64,000 nt of DNA, from assembly GCA_951812925.1 (NCBI GenBank), contig OX638370.1, positions 6,906,001 through 6,970,000 on the forward strand, in the 5' to 3' direction. The DNA is from Calliopum simillimum. Its lineage: Eukaryota > Arthropoda > Insecta > Diptera > Lauxaniidae. A program made the translations under genes and the position numbers. Below are positions 1 to 11,789 of this stretch, one piece after another. Under the pieces are notes generated by a model that did no database searches, was not told the origin of the DNA, and was given only the letters and a program-made list of their open reading frames with translations. The stretch's first letter is position 1. The number at the start of each line of letters is the position of its first letter.

Positions 1-2
1 TG

Positions 3-104
3 TCAGCAGCGGCAACAGCATTGAATGCGACTGTTGATGATGCAGTGATGTCTAGCTACAGTGATGAGCAAATGGAAAGCAGCGTGAAGCAGAAATGTAA
101 ATAA
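3..104 (+). CDS. Possible C-terminal end of a coding exon
   Basis: From base 3 one frame stays open for 33 codons and ends in TAA at 102-104. The stretch is richer in GC than what follows and uses varied codons for Ala, Ser, Glu and Lys, as coding sequence does. Two AATAAA signals follow at 177-182 and 194-199, which would suit a short 3' UTR. The peptide ends in a Ser/Glu/Lys-rich tail and I do not recognise it. The start lies outside the window. With so few codons, a chance open frame remains quite possible. Confidence 0.35.
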   Translation, partial: SAAATALNATVDDAVMSSYSDEQMESSVKQKCK

Positions 105-176
105 CTTAACAGTGACTTAAATAGCTTGCAAAAAATGCAGATAAGGATCATGGAATTCATATGGTAATTGTTAACA

Positions 177-199
177 AATAAATATTTGCGACAAATAAA
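177..199 (+). promoter_or_regulatory. Two AATAAA polyadenylation-type hexamers
   Basis: AATAAA occurs at 177-182 and 194-199, about 75 to 95 bases after the stop codon of the possible terminal exon at 3-104. In AT-rich DNA such hexamers are common, so this supports a 3' end only weakly. Confidence 0.25.
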
Positions 200-439
200 T
201 ATTTGATTCAATTAATACATTATTTGCTAACTATTATCAAATATAAAATTATTCTGATAGAATTGTAGAAACATGATTTGGTTCGACTGATTTACTTCAG
301 CTCATGCAGTAACTAAGATTATGAAAGAAACTTCAAAAACAGCATTATTTCACGTACTAAGTTGGGGAACAGTTTTTTTTTTTTTTTGGAATTATGGCGT
401 TTTAGCAAAAAAATTTTTATAGAAAACTTTGTTAATATA

Positions 440-986
440 CACCAATACCTCACTTTGCGTCGGGGTTACGTTCCAAAAAAACACGACGCAAATTGAAACG
501 ACGCAAAGTGAATTAAGATTTTCTATAGCAAACCATGTAAAGATCGAAGATAGGTTCCAGGTTTACGAAAATACTACATTTTAAACAGAAAATTGAACAA
601 AGTAAACATTTGAAACACAAAAATAACATAAAATTTTATTCCATACATACAAAAAACATACAAAAAAAAAAAATTGGTCCAATGTTTGCTGAACAGCGTT
701 TTCTTTTTAACGTAAAATAAATTTCCTTGTAGCAGTTGATATTCGTAGCTACCGCCTGGGACACTTTAAAACTCCTTCCGCTGTCAGGATCGTTTTTAAA
801 AAAAATCTCCATAGCTCCGTCAATCAAACACATCGCAAAAAATTTCAAAAAAAAAATTAAAGACTCGCACCCAAAACAACGCAACTTCGAAAATCTAACG
901 ACGCACAGTGAATATTAGTACTAATTAAGCAGCGACGCAACTTCGAAAAAACGCAAAACGAAACGACGCAAAGCGAGGTATTGGTG
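440..986. mobile_element. TA-flanked MITE with GACGCAAA subterminal repeats
   Basis: The ends are inverted copies: CACCAATACCTCACTTTGCG at 440-459 and its near complement ending GAGGTATTGGTG at 986. TA flanks both ends (438-439 and 987-988). Motifs of the type CGACGCAAA recur just inside both ends (about 485-512, 898-912 and 930-975). Such subterminal clusters are typical of transposase binding sites. TA duplication points to the Tc1/mariner/pogo superfamily. The CATACCTCG-like start recalls Tigger-type ends, but that is a weak inference. No transposase is visible, so the element is non-autonomous. Confidence 0.7.
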
Positions 987-1778
987 TATGCTTTTTTTAA
1001 GAGTGTATTTGGTTTATAAAGTTTGAAAGGATTTCGAAAAGTTCTGTGTCTTTAAACTTGATATTTAAAATTTTTTTTTCCTGTTTTTGAATTTGACGTC
1101 CATTTTAGTACGGAGTAAGTCCATTTAACATCGTTTTTATAATTTTTTGTAGAATCTTCGTCATATTTCCTTTAATTCGGTATTGTATTTGATATAACAA
1201 TGTTTTAAATTGAGGTCAGAAAAAAATACTTTCCAAGAACAATTCGTTTTAAGGCTCCAGTTGTTAAGGGTCAGCGCGTGTGGCACGATCAGCATATGCA
1301 GCGCAACGCATGCAAGTAACCCGTGTGTTACATAGAAAAGTATTTTTTTCCGACCTGAAATTAAAAAGTTGGTATGACAAATGTGCTACCGAAGTCACGG
1401 GTTTGAGTACGGTTTCTGGCAAGATTTAACTAAAACTGATCTGATGAGGCTATATGCATGAATATGTATGTGGAAGTAGCCGAAACATATGTAATCAATT
1501 TCCATGTTAACACTTGCTTGCTTCTGTTGATGAAAAATTGCAAAAATGACTGTTTAATTAGTTCAATATAAAATTATCATACGAATTAAAGGAAATTTAA
1601 CGAGGACTATAAAAAAATTATAAAAAGGTATATCAATAGGACCTTTTTTGTACTAAAATGATCGCTAGAGTCAAAAAAAAAGGAAAAAAAAATTCAACCA
1701 TCAAGTTTAAAGATCCAGAACTTTGCGAAATTCTTTCAAACCCTATAAGCCAAGTGCACTTTTAGAAAGCTCATACAA
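986..1778. repeat. Foldback repeat, arms about 200 bp
   Basis: The left arm (about 986-1190) and right arm (about 1575-1778) are diverged inverted copies. Both contain the aligned blocks TTTGAAAG, AGTTCTG, TTTAAACTTGAT, CATTTTAGTAC and TTTCCTTTAATTCG in the same order. A smaller inverted pair lies between them around 1213-1235 and 1335-1362 (AGGTCAGAAAAAAATACTTT against its complement). A third diverged copy of the arm is at about 13990-14175. The element family is unknown. Confidence 0.6.
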
Positions 1779-2849
1779 TTAGCTAAAAGTTTTCTGTAAA
1801 AAAGTTTTCTCAAAAACGCTAGGGTGACCCAAGAAATTTTTTTTTTAAAACAGTTAAAAAATCAGTTTTAACCACATAACCACTCAGGGGTAAATTTAGG
1901 ACCCCTCCTCATATTAAAGTTTTTGTTAGCAATGCCTTATCTATCACCTCTCAGAAGCTTCGCAACCATATGCGATACACCCTTTAGATAATATTCGGCT
2001 CCTAAAATCTTTTTTTTTTCAAATATGCGGTCGAAAATCTGTTGCAAAGAATAAATTTGTAAGTTTTTTTACTCTTCACTGTACTTCTAAAGTCTTTGCC
2101 TTCACAAAGCCAGGTACTTTATAGTTTGTTTTGGTTTAGTTAAGCCAAACCAAGACAATAGATCATCATCGTTAGATGAAGATAATGTTGATCTTTATGT
2201 AGCAATCTATACACAGGCTTTAAAAGGGAAAAAAGACTTAACGAATAGTAAGCAACCTGTCTGGGCCTGATAAAAAAATGCTTCATATTTTGAAAGGGAA
2301 ATCAAATTGGTAAAAGGAAATTTAAAGAAGACCACACAAAAAATTGGCTAAGTTCAACTCAAGAAGAAAAAGTGTTGTAGCAAATCTTTTGCAGCAAGAA
2401 ACAAGAGCTTCGTATAAGAAAACTACAGACAGGATTCTCCTAGTCACAAACACAACTTCAACTAAATGAGTGGCAGAGCTTGTTATTCGTAGGAAAGCTT
2501 CTTATAACATTCTCCCCAATATATGTAAAATAGCAAAGGGTTGAGTAACTTTTTAATGAAAATATTGAAACTTTTATGCAAAATTTATATAATAATACGC
2601 AAGACAAAAATTTGTCCTGCCTTTTTTACTGTATTAGAAACAGAGCAAGACTTTGAATTAAACACCATTAGAAAAGTATCTGTAAGTAAATGTGCACAAA
2701 GTTAAAATTAGTTTAATATTGTGCCATTAAGTCAGGTAAAATTAAATGCAAATTTTTCGAAATTAACAACAACAAAATAAGCGGTCACACAGAGCTGAAA
2801 AGAGAATACAGCACAGAGAGAAAGACAAAAAACTGACTGACACTGACTA
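1779..2849. other. AT-rich stretch without recognised feature
   Basis: I see only short broken frames, A/T runs and no inverted ends or tandem structure. About 2150-2520 is slightly more GC-rich and could be decayed coding sequence of a transposon, but no family motif can be read. Confidence 0.4.
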
Positions 2850-3015
2850 CATGTTTTTTGTTTCTTTTCGTTTCACATGTGTCGGTGTACCAGGGGTGAT
2901 AAATGAGCTTTTCTCTTTTGTACCGAATAGCAAAAAAAGTACTAAAACTGTTCAAAAAGTGCCAAAATTATTTAATACAATTGTGGTTGAATTTTGACCG
3001 TTGGGCGATTCTAGT
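2850..3015 (+). repeat. Dispersed repeat copy 1 (inverted partner at 16607)
   Basis: This block, ending GGGCGATTCTAGT at 3015, matches the reverse complement of 16607-16772 over about 165 bases. Shared landmarks in order are CATGTTTTTTGTTT, ACCAGGG, TTTTGTACC, AAAAAGTACT, GTGGT(C/T)GAATTTTGACC and GGGCGATTCTAGT. The sharp shared end suggests a transposon terminus. The family is unknown. Confidence 0.65.
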
Positions 3016-5058
3016 AAAAATAAATACCAAAAGTAAATAATCATGACATTTGTCTACGGTCAGCGCCATCTATTGTTGATTGAAGTAGATTCAGTATCTA
3101 ATAACCATAAAAGCCATCTAATGGACTTGAACTAAATACATTATCTAACATGAGTTTGGCATGTACCAACAGTGATACAAACAAATACAGTAAAACGAGT
3201 GCAGAAATAAACAAAAGTTTACACGACAAGATGGTTCGCAGAGCATTAAGCTTAGCTGCTGCAAAATTGAGAAGGTTCGTTTCTACGAAAAAGTTTTGTG
3301 TAGCTGTTGCGAGGGTCATCATGGTACCAACTCTTAAAAGACGAAAGCGATTATTTAAAAATTGAATTTTATAACAATACTGTGTACTTAATTACTTTTA
3401 AGTGAAATAAGTATATTACATAATACAATGTTATTTATAATAAATTTGTCATTGCATGCTTTTAAGCGCTTTAACATCTAATTTTTACATTTCCCATAGG
3501 GCAAAACTTGTTAACTTGTTAATATTTATGTAAATTTATTTATGATTTTCATCGAGCATACAATATTGCATTAAATTAAATGCAAAATTTAACAATATGC
3601 AGATATATACAATATGTACATACATACTTAACCACAAAGTATGCAATGTTTTTTTTTTTTTTTTGTTATTTTTATGTAATGCATATAAACAACTTGTCAA
3701 GCAATTATAATAAGCTTGACAGCAGCATTTTTAATTTGTTGCATCATATGTAGAGGCAAAAAAAAAAATAGCTACATTTTCCAAATCGCATAATAATCAA
3801 AAATTTAAAATTATTTATCTACTAATGATGATATTTGATATTTGTAATGTTATTTGTAATTTACATTTTTAAAAACACAAATAAACAAACATAAATAAAA
3901 TGCCTGCAGGCTTATTTGCATTTTTATGACATGGCAATTACAGGAAGAGTAGATTTAGTAGATTAGGCGTATTAAATTATATGAAAATTATGTACATAGT
4001 TAGATAAAAATTGACTTTTTTATGTTTCTTTAATTAATGTATAAATATATTACTCTTAAAGTAGAAATGCATGTGTTATAGTAGAAGTGTTAATTTTTCA
4101 ATATTTGTAGCATTTTTACCAAAACTCATTCATTTGAAGGAACTGCAATAACATCCGAAATTATAATTCTTGAAGAAATCAACTTTTTTTATTCATTAAA
4201 TGTTTTTTTTTTTTGTTTAATTTTTCAAACATTTTCTTTTTTTATTTTGATTATTTAAAAACTTTCGTTGCACGAATTTGCTTAATTATTTGTGACCTCT
4301 GTTTAATTAACGCACAATTAAATTTAGTTTTTGCACAAAATTTGCATACAATTATTATTTTTCTGTGAAAATGGGCTTACCATGCGTGATCAAATCGAAA
4401 CATAAACATTAATATAATATATACATAAGTTAGGTATACATATTTAAAAAAAAAAAAAGTTTAAGCCATAATTTTAAAGTACCTGGAGACCGATCGCTGC
4501 TCGGTCAACATTCTAATCTTATTATTTTAGTCGATGTTTTTATTCATGGCTATTTCTTGTTATGAAACTTGTATCTTTTCACTTCTAACGGTCATGCTTT
4601 CAAAATGATAAATAAACCGATGAGAATAATAATAAGAAAAAACTCGGAAAGCATCGAATGGTATAGAAAAATATCAAAAACTCAAATTTTTTTTTGGTGA
4701 ATTAAAATGCCCTAAAATAAATAAATGGGATATGCCACGCACCCAAAATATTTCGTCTTTTGTATGTCGGCTGAAATATCTTTTCTTCAAAAGATCACAA
4801 CTCGGAAAATAAGAATCCTATTGGAAAAATCTGACATGATATTTGGATAAGGAAGAGTGTAACTATTCGATGCTATTAATAAAAAAGAATTTTACCTTTT
4901 CTTGTAGCTACGCTGTAAGATTGAACAAAGCGTTTTTTTCACCTTCAAGCATGGATATTTCAAAATCCTGCAGGTATAATGATAGTTCTGCTGATGAAGA
5001 CGGATTCAGAGTCAAAAAGTACATTAGACTGCATATAAGAATTAAACAGTTCATTCCA
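3016..5058. other. AT-rich stretch without recognised feature
   Basis: Noncoding in appearance, with A/T homopolymers. A 71-codon ATG frame at 3150-3365 has slightly more balanced composition but no recognisable domain, and I do not call it a gene. No paired inverted ends were found. Confidence 0.4.
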
Positions 5059-5143
5059 TTTTTTTTTTTTTTTTTTTTTTTTGTGCCTGAGTTATTAACC
5101 AAAATTTTTATTTTGATAAAAAAGTGCACGTGGCAATTATTAA

Positions 5144-5782
5144 CCCCTTGAGACCGATGGGGTCACATAGGACCCCAAGTATTTTTTCATACATCACTAT
5201 TTTAATTAAAATTAGTATCAAGGAGTACTCGAATGTTATTGATATGCTCTAGAGAGTTGTTCAGTATAGTCTAGACTTCAATTTTGTTTAAATTGTTTTT
5301 AAAAATACGGAACGGTTTTATAGCTTTGACCACAAATGGTACAATTTTTTAATTTTTTTTGATTTTGAGGCCTAAAACCCAATTTTTTCGGGTTAGTTTT
5401 TTGAACGCTTTCCTTCCTTTAGTCTACATCTACAACTTTGTTAAAGATGGGAAAACAAAACCTCAAATGGTTTACGACTTATAGCCGTGGCAACTTTGAA
5501 AAATCAGTTTTGAAGCAATTTTTATAGTACTGTAAAATTCGACCTGGAGCCAAACAAGCAAAACACATGTAGAGTTTAACTAGTATCATTATGGGCTTTC
5601 AGGAACAGCATTCAAAAAATTTTTTGGATTATTTTTGTTGCACTGCGTAATATGACTCCACCATTTCCGGCTATGAGGGACTTTTCCGGACTTACTTTTT
5701 TTTCTTAAATTAAACACAAGAAAACTGAATCCGAAGTTAGTTTTTCGCTATCTACAAGGGTCTAGGCTTCGGTCTCAAGGGG
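5144..5782. mobile_element. piggyBac-like MITE with TTAA flanks
   Basis: The left end CCCCTTGAGACCGATG starts right after TTAA (5140-5143). The right end, TTCGGTCTCAAGGGG, stops at 5782 just before TTAA (5783-5786). A TTAA target duplication with CCC...GGG-type inverted ends is the signature of the piggyBac superfamily. A subterminal inverted motif GGGGTCACATAGGACCCC follows the left end. The 639-bp interior has no transposase, so it is non-autonomous. Confidence 0.8.
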
Positions 5783-5786
5783 TTAA

Positions 5787-6590
5787 ACAGAGCCTTCTTT
5801 TTCTTATGCTTTAGATACTCCTGATCCAGATCCCTATACCAAATTTCATCAAAATATGTTGTATCATTTGCGAGAAATAGCATTTAATGTGTTTTACTTG
5901 TATGGGAGGTTCCACGCACACTTTCGATATTTTGCCTTCTTTCACGTCGTAGGTGCCTAAGAGCAAGTAGACTCCCTACAGTTAAATTCAGAAAGATTGC
6001 TTAAGTAGTTTTCTTTTCAAAGCGTATTATATTTTTGTGGGCGGTGTCACGCCCTTCAACGAGTTTTCTCAATATAACGGCATATTACATATTAATACTT
6101 GTTTGCAGAGGTAACAGGTCCTAAGTTTTCATCAAAATTGTCGGAGTCGTTTTCGAGTAATATTGAATCAAAATTTTCAAGGGCTAAAAAGTGGGCGTGA
6201 TACTTATTCGATCTCGCTTACTTTTCGTTTGTTACAAGGTTTTATTAAGCAGTACCTGCATGCCAAATTTCATTCAAATACCTTGTATGGTTTGCGAGTG
6301 ATGACTAAATCAAATTTAAAATTTAATGCGACGCCACGCCCTCTGGTGAGCATTTACAAAGTTCTAGCTTAGCTCATTTTTCATTGCATTCTAATGTATA
6401 ACATTATCCGAAGTTACATTAAAATCGCTGTAGCCGTTTTCGAGAAAAAGTTTTGCCCGTTCCAAACAAACATACATAAGTATGTACATAAGTAAGTACA
6501 TACAATTTTATCTCGTATAAGAAGAGAAGATATTTTTAAGTTCTTGTGAAAAATTAAAACTTAAGATTATAATTCAAGACCTTACAACAA
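5787..6590. repeat. Degenerate dispersed repeat (cacgccc family)
   Basis: The text repeats short formulae found elsewhere in the window: ACCAAATTTCATC, TTTGCGAG, TATGGGAGGTTCCACG, GGGCGGTGTCACGCCC. Similar phrases occur near 44930-45160 and 59000-59120. This looks like old copies of one interspersed family with no readable coding part. Boundaries cannot be set. Confidence 0.4.
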
Positions 6591-7473
6591 ACCTTTTTGC
6601 CGCAAGCTGGGGCTTAGCCGTCGATGACCAGGGTTCGTATACAAAAATTTATTTCACAGCCAAGGAAAGAAACACTTAACACAATTTTCTGGGTATTATT
6701 TCTCAATTTTGTTTCACTGTTTATATTTTCCCTGAAAAGCACTCTTAAGATATATTAAAATACAAGCTTAGTAATACGGGTGACAAATGGGGTAAGTAAG
6801 TCGTGAATAACAACCGATCCAGGAGTCGTGCCACCACTGCCTCCTTGTGAACTTGTCGCGTCGCCAGTCAAGAGAGTCGCGCCACCGCTGCCTCCCCATT
6901 GTCCTCTACTACTCCTGTCCTTGTTTATCTTGTTTGTACACGAGAGCCCGTGCCACCGCTACACTGTCGTGTTGAACAGGAAACTCTCCAGAAAACAAAA
7001 CCTATGGTCTTAGTCACTGTCCACCGATACGTATGTACTGGGTTTTGCTTGAAAGTCTCAGTTTCGTCCACAGATGGTTGAAATATTTGAAGGACACGTC
7101 TTACCTCGTTGCCGGTTGGGTTACTAGAGAACGATACTATCAACCGAACTTACATTCCACCATTTCGTTTTCATCCACAATCAGCTGTTTTCTTTTATTG
7201 TTAAGATTTGACAGTTTGCACTCAATGTCTCGGGACCAGGGTTACTGCTAGACGCGATAATCATACAATTCTCGTTCAACTGTTTATCAAGCGATTTCAC
7301 GATAGTTTATCAAGCCCATTGGAAGCGATTGTCCTAAAAGTATCTACTTACTAAAATATTAGTAGTTTTAAATTAATTCTAGTCTTATTTCTTAAATAGT
7401 GGGTTATTTTTATTATATAAATACTTAATTATATACTAAAAAACAGGATGTGGACGCAAATGAGGGGTCCGAT
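6591..7473 (+). repeat. LTR-sized dispersed repeat, copy 1
   Basis: This block aligns in the same orientation with 34863-35803. Shared landmarks in order are TTAGCCGTC or TGTAGCCGTC, GTATACAAAAATTTATT, GCCAAGGAA, AATACGGGTGACA, AGGAGTCGTGCCACCACTGC, CACGAGAGCCCG, GAAAATATTTGAAG-type sequence, GTTGCCGGTTGGGTTACTAG, GTGGGTTATTTT and GAGGGGTCCG. About 0.9 kb without a coding frame is consistent with a solo LTR, but TG/CA ends and a target duplication were not found. It is embedded in neutral AT-rich DNA. Confidence 0.65.
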
Positions 7474-7714
7474 TAGCGTCCTTAACATCTAAAGCAGCTA
7501 AGCGATAGAATCAACAGACTATCGGGTAAAAAATTCCTGTTGAAAAAGTTAAAATGATATACTATATTTAAATCTTAAAAATTGTGAATAAAAATTTTTT
7601 TGTAGTAATAACTTTTAGTGAGGGGTTTTTCCGACCTTTGGCACCCAATATCTCACAAAGGCACCACCTCTCAATATTTAACTAAAACTAAAATTCATAC
7701 CCTGTAAGACAGAC

Positions 7715-8475
7715 GGAGTCAATTGTCTCAATATTCCAATTTTTGGTCTTGTTTTTTTTGTAAGTAGTAAATAATGAACTACACCTAAAACTAGTATAAA
7801 ATTATATTATCAATTGTAACAAAAATGGTCCAAATGTAATGCATACTCCGCCATTAGTACTTAAAATTATCCAATTGTGTATCGATTGCATCAGTGAAAT
7901 CATTGATAACGTACTGTTTGGTAGTTTGTCGATTGTAAAGAAGAGCAAACTAAAGTGTATCGGTCTAATAACTTGCACTACGTGGAGAGGCCCGGGTTCA
8001 AATCCTCCAGTCGATGAATTCAGTTCCAATTTTCAATTTCTATTAATTTGTACACAATTTGTCTGAAGAGTCTTCGGAGCAAAAAATGAACAAATGTCTA
8101 ACATAGCCCAAGTATAAAATAAGAAACAGTTGATAAAAAAATTTTCATCCACACTGAGATTTGAATCCGGAACACATTGCTCAGAAATATACAACAAACT
8201 CTTTGGCACATTCGGCTATGAAACCTTTTGACATTTTTGTGCAAAATTTGAATATTAAATTAAAATTGTTGAAATTTATAAAAAAAATAAAAAAAAGATT
8301 GACCTTTTTCTGTTCCGATTGCAATGCATAAGGAGACAATTGGTTATGCTCAGTGACAAACAATGTAAAACGTAAATAGAAAATTATATGTGATGGGACC
8401 AGAATTTGGACTAGTCTGTTTCTCCCTTGGAGTAGTTTGCAAACTAGTTTTGGCATAGTACGTGGTCCTGAAGGG
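7715..8475. repeat. tRNA-like dispersed repeat, copy 1 (two facing Pol III promoters)
   Basis: The block aligns with 31287-32080 over roughly 0.77 kb. It contains a B-box on the plus strand, GGTTCAAATCC (7995-8005), following an A-box-like stretch. It also has a B-box-like motif on the minus strand, GGATTCAAATC (complement of 8158-8168), with the A-box-like TAGCCGAATGTG further upstream on that strand (about 8209-8220). The two tRNA-like promoters therefore point at each other. Sequence between and around them is A-rich. It may be a composite SINE, or two SINEs fused and then spread together. Confidence 0.6.
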
Positions 8476-10820
8476 CATTTGTTATGCATTTCCGAAAACA
8501 TATATCTGCAACTTTCTGCGAAATTTTCGAATTTTTTAATTCAAGTGGATATTTCTTTCTTTACCGATAATTTTCACGATGCTTTCGAATAGTAAATCGA
8601 CTCAATGGCTCCACTTCATTTCTTGATGGAAGGTTTCATAGTGTACACTGTAGTGTGAGACTTGACCTACTCTTATCCATCACTTTTGTTTTGTTTCATC
8701 ACTTTCTTTTCATCACATCTGAACATCTGATGTATCATTTAACGAACTTTAACCGCTCTTACTAATTTGATTGACATTTGATTGGGATAAGAATCATTGA
8801 ACTATCGTATAATTTCAACGTTAAATACTACGAAATAATTGCCAAAGAACTCCAAGCAAATTTGAAGTCTTTCTAAATCAATTAAACCTTAAAAGATTTT
8901 TACCCAAAAAACAAAATAAAAACGTTAATTTAAGGGTAAGGTGCATACACCACATCATTTCAAATGCATGAATGTGTCTTTATTTTGAAGAATTCTGCAA
9001 AAGGTGGCAGTTGGGCATGAAGCAACAACAACATAAAATAAACTGCATCATTTAGTAATGAAGTTTTCAGAAAAATTGCAGTGACTTTTATTGTAACAAT
9101 TACTACAACCTGTCACAATTTCGAGCAGACAGAGAGAAGAACACCGACGATTGCAATAGAAGCATCAGACACAACAACAAGAACTACGTTAAAAAAACAA
9201 AAATAAGGGATTGCCAAAAAGTTTAATCGAAGTCGAATCTAACATTTTCAAAAATGACATTTTGAGTTTTTCTTGCAAACAAAAAAATACAACAAAATTA
9301 AATGGAATGGATAAATACAGACCCTAATAAATAACTCATACTACGAGAGGGGAAACGAAATCTTAAAAGACTCATAAAAAATTTTTCATGCAAAAGAACA
9401 TGGTTTTGTTTCGTACGTGCCCTGACTAAGGTACCAGGCAGTGAAGCTTAACACTTGCTACGCCAGTAAGACTTTGAGACACACATTGGCATGGCAACTT
9501 CATAATGGTCGGTAAGTCATGGGTGCAATTTCGTTTGAGGCAAAGCTTCAAGTCAAAATAAAAAGTATTTAACTAATGTGATCCTTTGCAAAATCTGAAG
9601 CTATGCCGTTTTTAGTGAATTGATTTCCAAGGCATGTTTTACTAAAAAAAAGTGTAAAAATTTCAAGAACGATTTCACCGTCAAAGGGTTAATCACTTGC
9701 CTAAAAATAAAGTAATTTGAGAGCAGCTTTGATCTACTGAACCATTAAAAACTTTGCAGTTTAAAGGCAAATGGACGACTATGAAATCACATTGTAATCT
9801 TCAGAGCGCACGTCATCAAGCAACATTGTACTATGTGCATGATGCAGCAGCATTGACTTTACGCCCAATCAAGACATCAACATAAAATTTATGGCTTAAA
9901 TGAATTTAACTTGACTGTTAAATTTTCAAAGCATCTTAGATATATCAATAAGAAAAAAAAAATCAAGAAAATGAAAACTGTTGAAAATTCGCTCATTGAT
10001 TGGGAATTCTTTTTTTGTTGCTGATCATATGAAAAATGTCTATAAACCACGCTATGATGTTGCTGTTGCACTGCTGCTGCTGCTTCTGCTGCCATATGAC
10101 TGAATGAAGCCATTAACTGCTTCACACTTGGCCTCCTCACTTAGTGCCTCCTCTTTTTTTAAGTTGCAGATTTTATATTGTACTCGTATCGTTTTGTATT
10201 TTATTTTTCTTTATTTTAACTACCTGCAAAAATCTTTAACTTGATTTATTTGCGTTCGAAACGCCCGTTGATAAACATTTTAAAGTTACACCGCGAAAAA
10301 TGAACTATCGAAATTTTTGAACTTTTGCCAACTTTTTACTTAGTTGTTCAACTTTTCATAATATTTTCGGGCTAAAATAGCAGTTGTCGACTTTTTCAAC
10401 ATTTTCTGAACTGTTTCCAATTATCATCCGCATTTTGGCGAATTTTTTCTTGAATTCTTCAATGTTCTCACAGTCCAGTAAAATTACATTCTAAAAGGAC
10501 TTCTGATCAAATGATTTGGTCAGCAAAAGTTCTCCCCAATAAGGTAATAGTTTCACGTGCTGTATGGCTAGTTGCACCGATTTGCTGGAACTATTTACCA
10601 TTATTTGCCTGTAGCGCTCACCAGTGACAGTAGCGTTGAGTCCCCGTTGAGTTCAGTTTTAAAAAAGTATGGACCAAAAAGTAACTACTTCTGGTTGTAA
10701 GGGTGCCTGGAGTTTTTTCAAGATTGTTCTCACGCCAAATACTGCAATTTTTCTTATTTATTAAGGGGTACATCAACACTGAAGATGGTTTAACGGTAAA
10801 AATGTTGTTCAAGTTCCAAT
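8476..10820. other. Stretch without recognised feature
   Basis: AT-rich with a CAG/GCT microsatellite at about 10068-10096. A minus-strand frame across it (10140-9889) encodes an Ala/Gln-rich peptide that I attribute to the microsatellite. The remainder shows no coding or repeat structure that I can support. Confidence 0.4.
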
Positions 10821-10827
10821 TGATTTT

Positions 10828-10940
10828 TTTCCAAAAAAAAAAAAACACCAAAAAAAAATCCAAAAAAAACATCCAAAAATAAAAACATAAGATAAAAAAA
10901 AATAACCATTAAAAAAAATTTTTGGATGTTTTTTGTTTTT
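10828..10940 (-). repeat. GGATGTTTTTATTTTT minisatellite, short inverted outlier
   Basis: CATCCAAAAATAAAAACAT-type units on the plus strand (about 10850-10890) are the complement of the unit arrayed at 12239-12640. They are followed at 10920-10945 by a unit in the opposite sense, so this locus is a small foldback of the same family. Confidence 0.5.
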
Positions 10941-10959
10941 GATGTTTGTAACGAACTTT

Positions 10960-11640
10960 TTGATGCCGGGTGATGTTCGCCGGATTGTCCAGGCGTTTCG
11001 TTATAAGAAATTAGAAAACTCGTGAATTTCACTTTTTCAATTCTTGTGTTTTATTGGTTTCTTATTCGTTACAAAAATATTTATTTTTGTGGGTCTCTAA
11101 AATTTCTGCTGTCTGCCTCTTCGTCCTGGATAAGTCTCCAAAACCTTCGTGGAGCTTCTTTGACAACTTCAAAGCTTCAGATTTCAGGCGCGAGACGTCA
11201 AAACCTCCGGATTCGTAGTTGGACTGGTAGCGATAACCAGCTTGCAAGCTCAATTAACGGTGCGAGACCCACAGCGATTCAATTGTGCAACCAAGCGGGC
11301 CACACGGCTCCAATTCTCCTACGTCTCATGGTTACAAATATATGCAGTGGCAGGAAAAATATCGTTATCAGTCACAACCAACGGTGGGATACCCACAGCG
11401 ATTCGATTGATCAGATAAATAATATATTCCAACCATTGATCTATATTTGCTTCCCTTACTCTTTTGGAAAATCGTTCCCTTACCTGAATCTGAGTCCTGG
11501 GTGGCTGCCTTGTCAGCTCCACTCGGGTCCTTGGTTATTTCCACTGTGTTATTTTCTTGCAGGGTAAATACGATGTCACTTCGACGACGCGCACTGTACT
11601 TTTGATTGTGATGTTTCAAACTTTTTTTTTAAAAAAACTC
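10960..11640 (-). other. GC-richer block with coding-like minus-strand frames
   Basis: Composition is more balanced than the surroundings. The minus strand has open stretches at 11619-11368 and 11253-11062. The first is followed by a good splice donor CAG|GTAAGG (exon end at plus position 11484). A 13-base motif CCCACAGCGATTC occurs twice, at 11268-11280 and 11392-11404, suggesting a local 124-bp duplication. No ATG-led protein or known domain is visible. It could be an exon remnant or the LTR/leader of a retrotransposon. Confidence 0.3.
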
Positions 11641-11789
11641 TACGTGTTGACGCACCGATGAATACTGCTCACTCTGCCACTGTTGTTGCTGTATTTATTA
11701 CAAACAAATTTGCACATACAGCTGTAGATTAACGGTAAACTCGTCAAACCGGTTTTCTGCATACGATCGCATGATGCTGCTGCTTATTG

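Noticed and set aside
3150..3365. ATG-led 71-codon frame, Lys/Arg-rich
   Set aside because: Short, unrecognised and overlapped by an equally long frame on the other strand.
7985..8010. tRNA gene suggested by GGTTCAAATCC
   Set aside because: No cloverleaf can be closed around it. It belongs to a dispersed tRNA-like repeat with a second copy.
9889..10140. Minus-strand 83-codon frame with Ala and Gln runs
   Set aside because: It rests on a CAG microsatellite and then a Phe/Ile-rich tail from a T/A run. No splice site was convincing.
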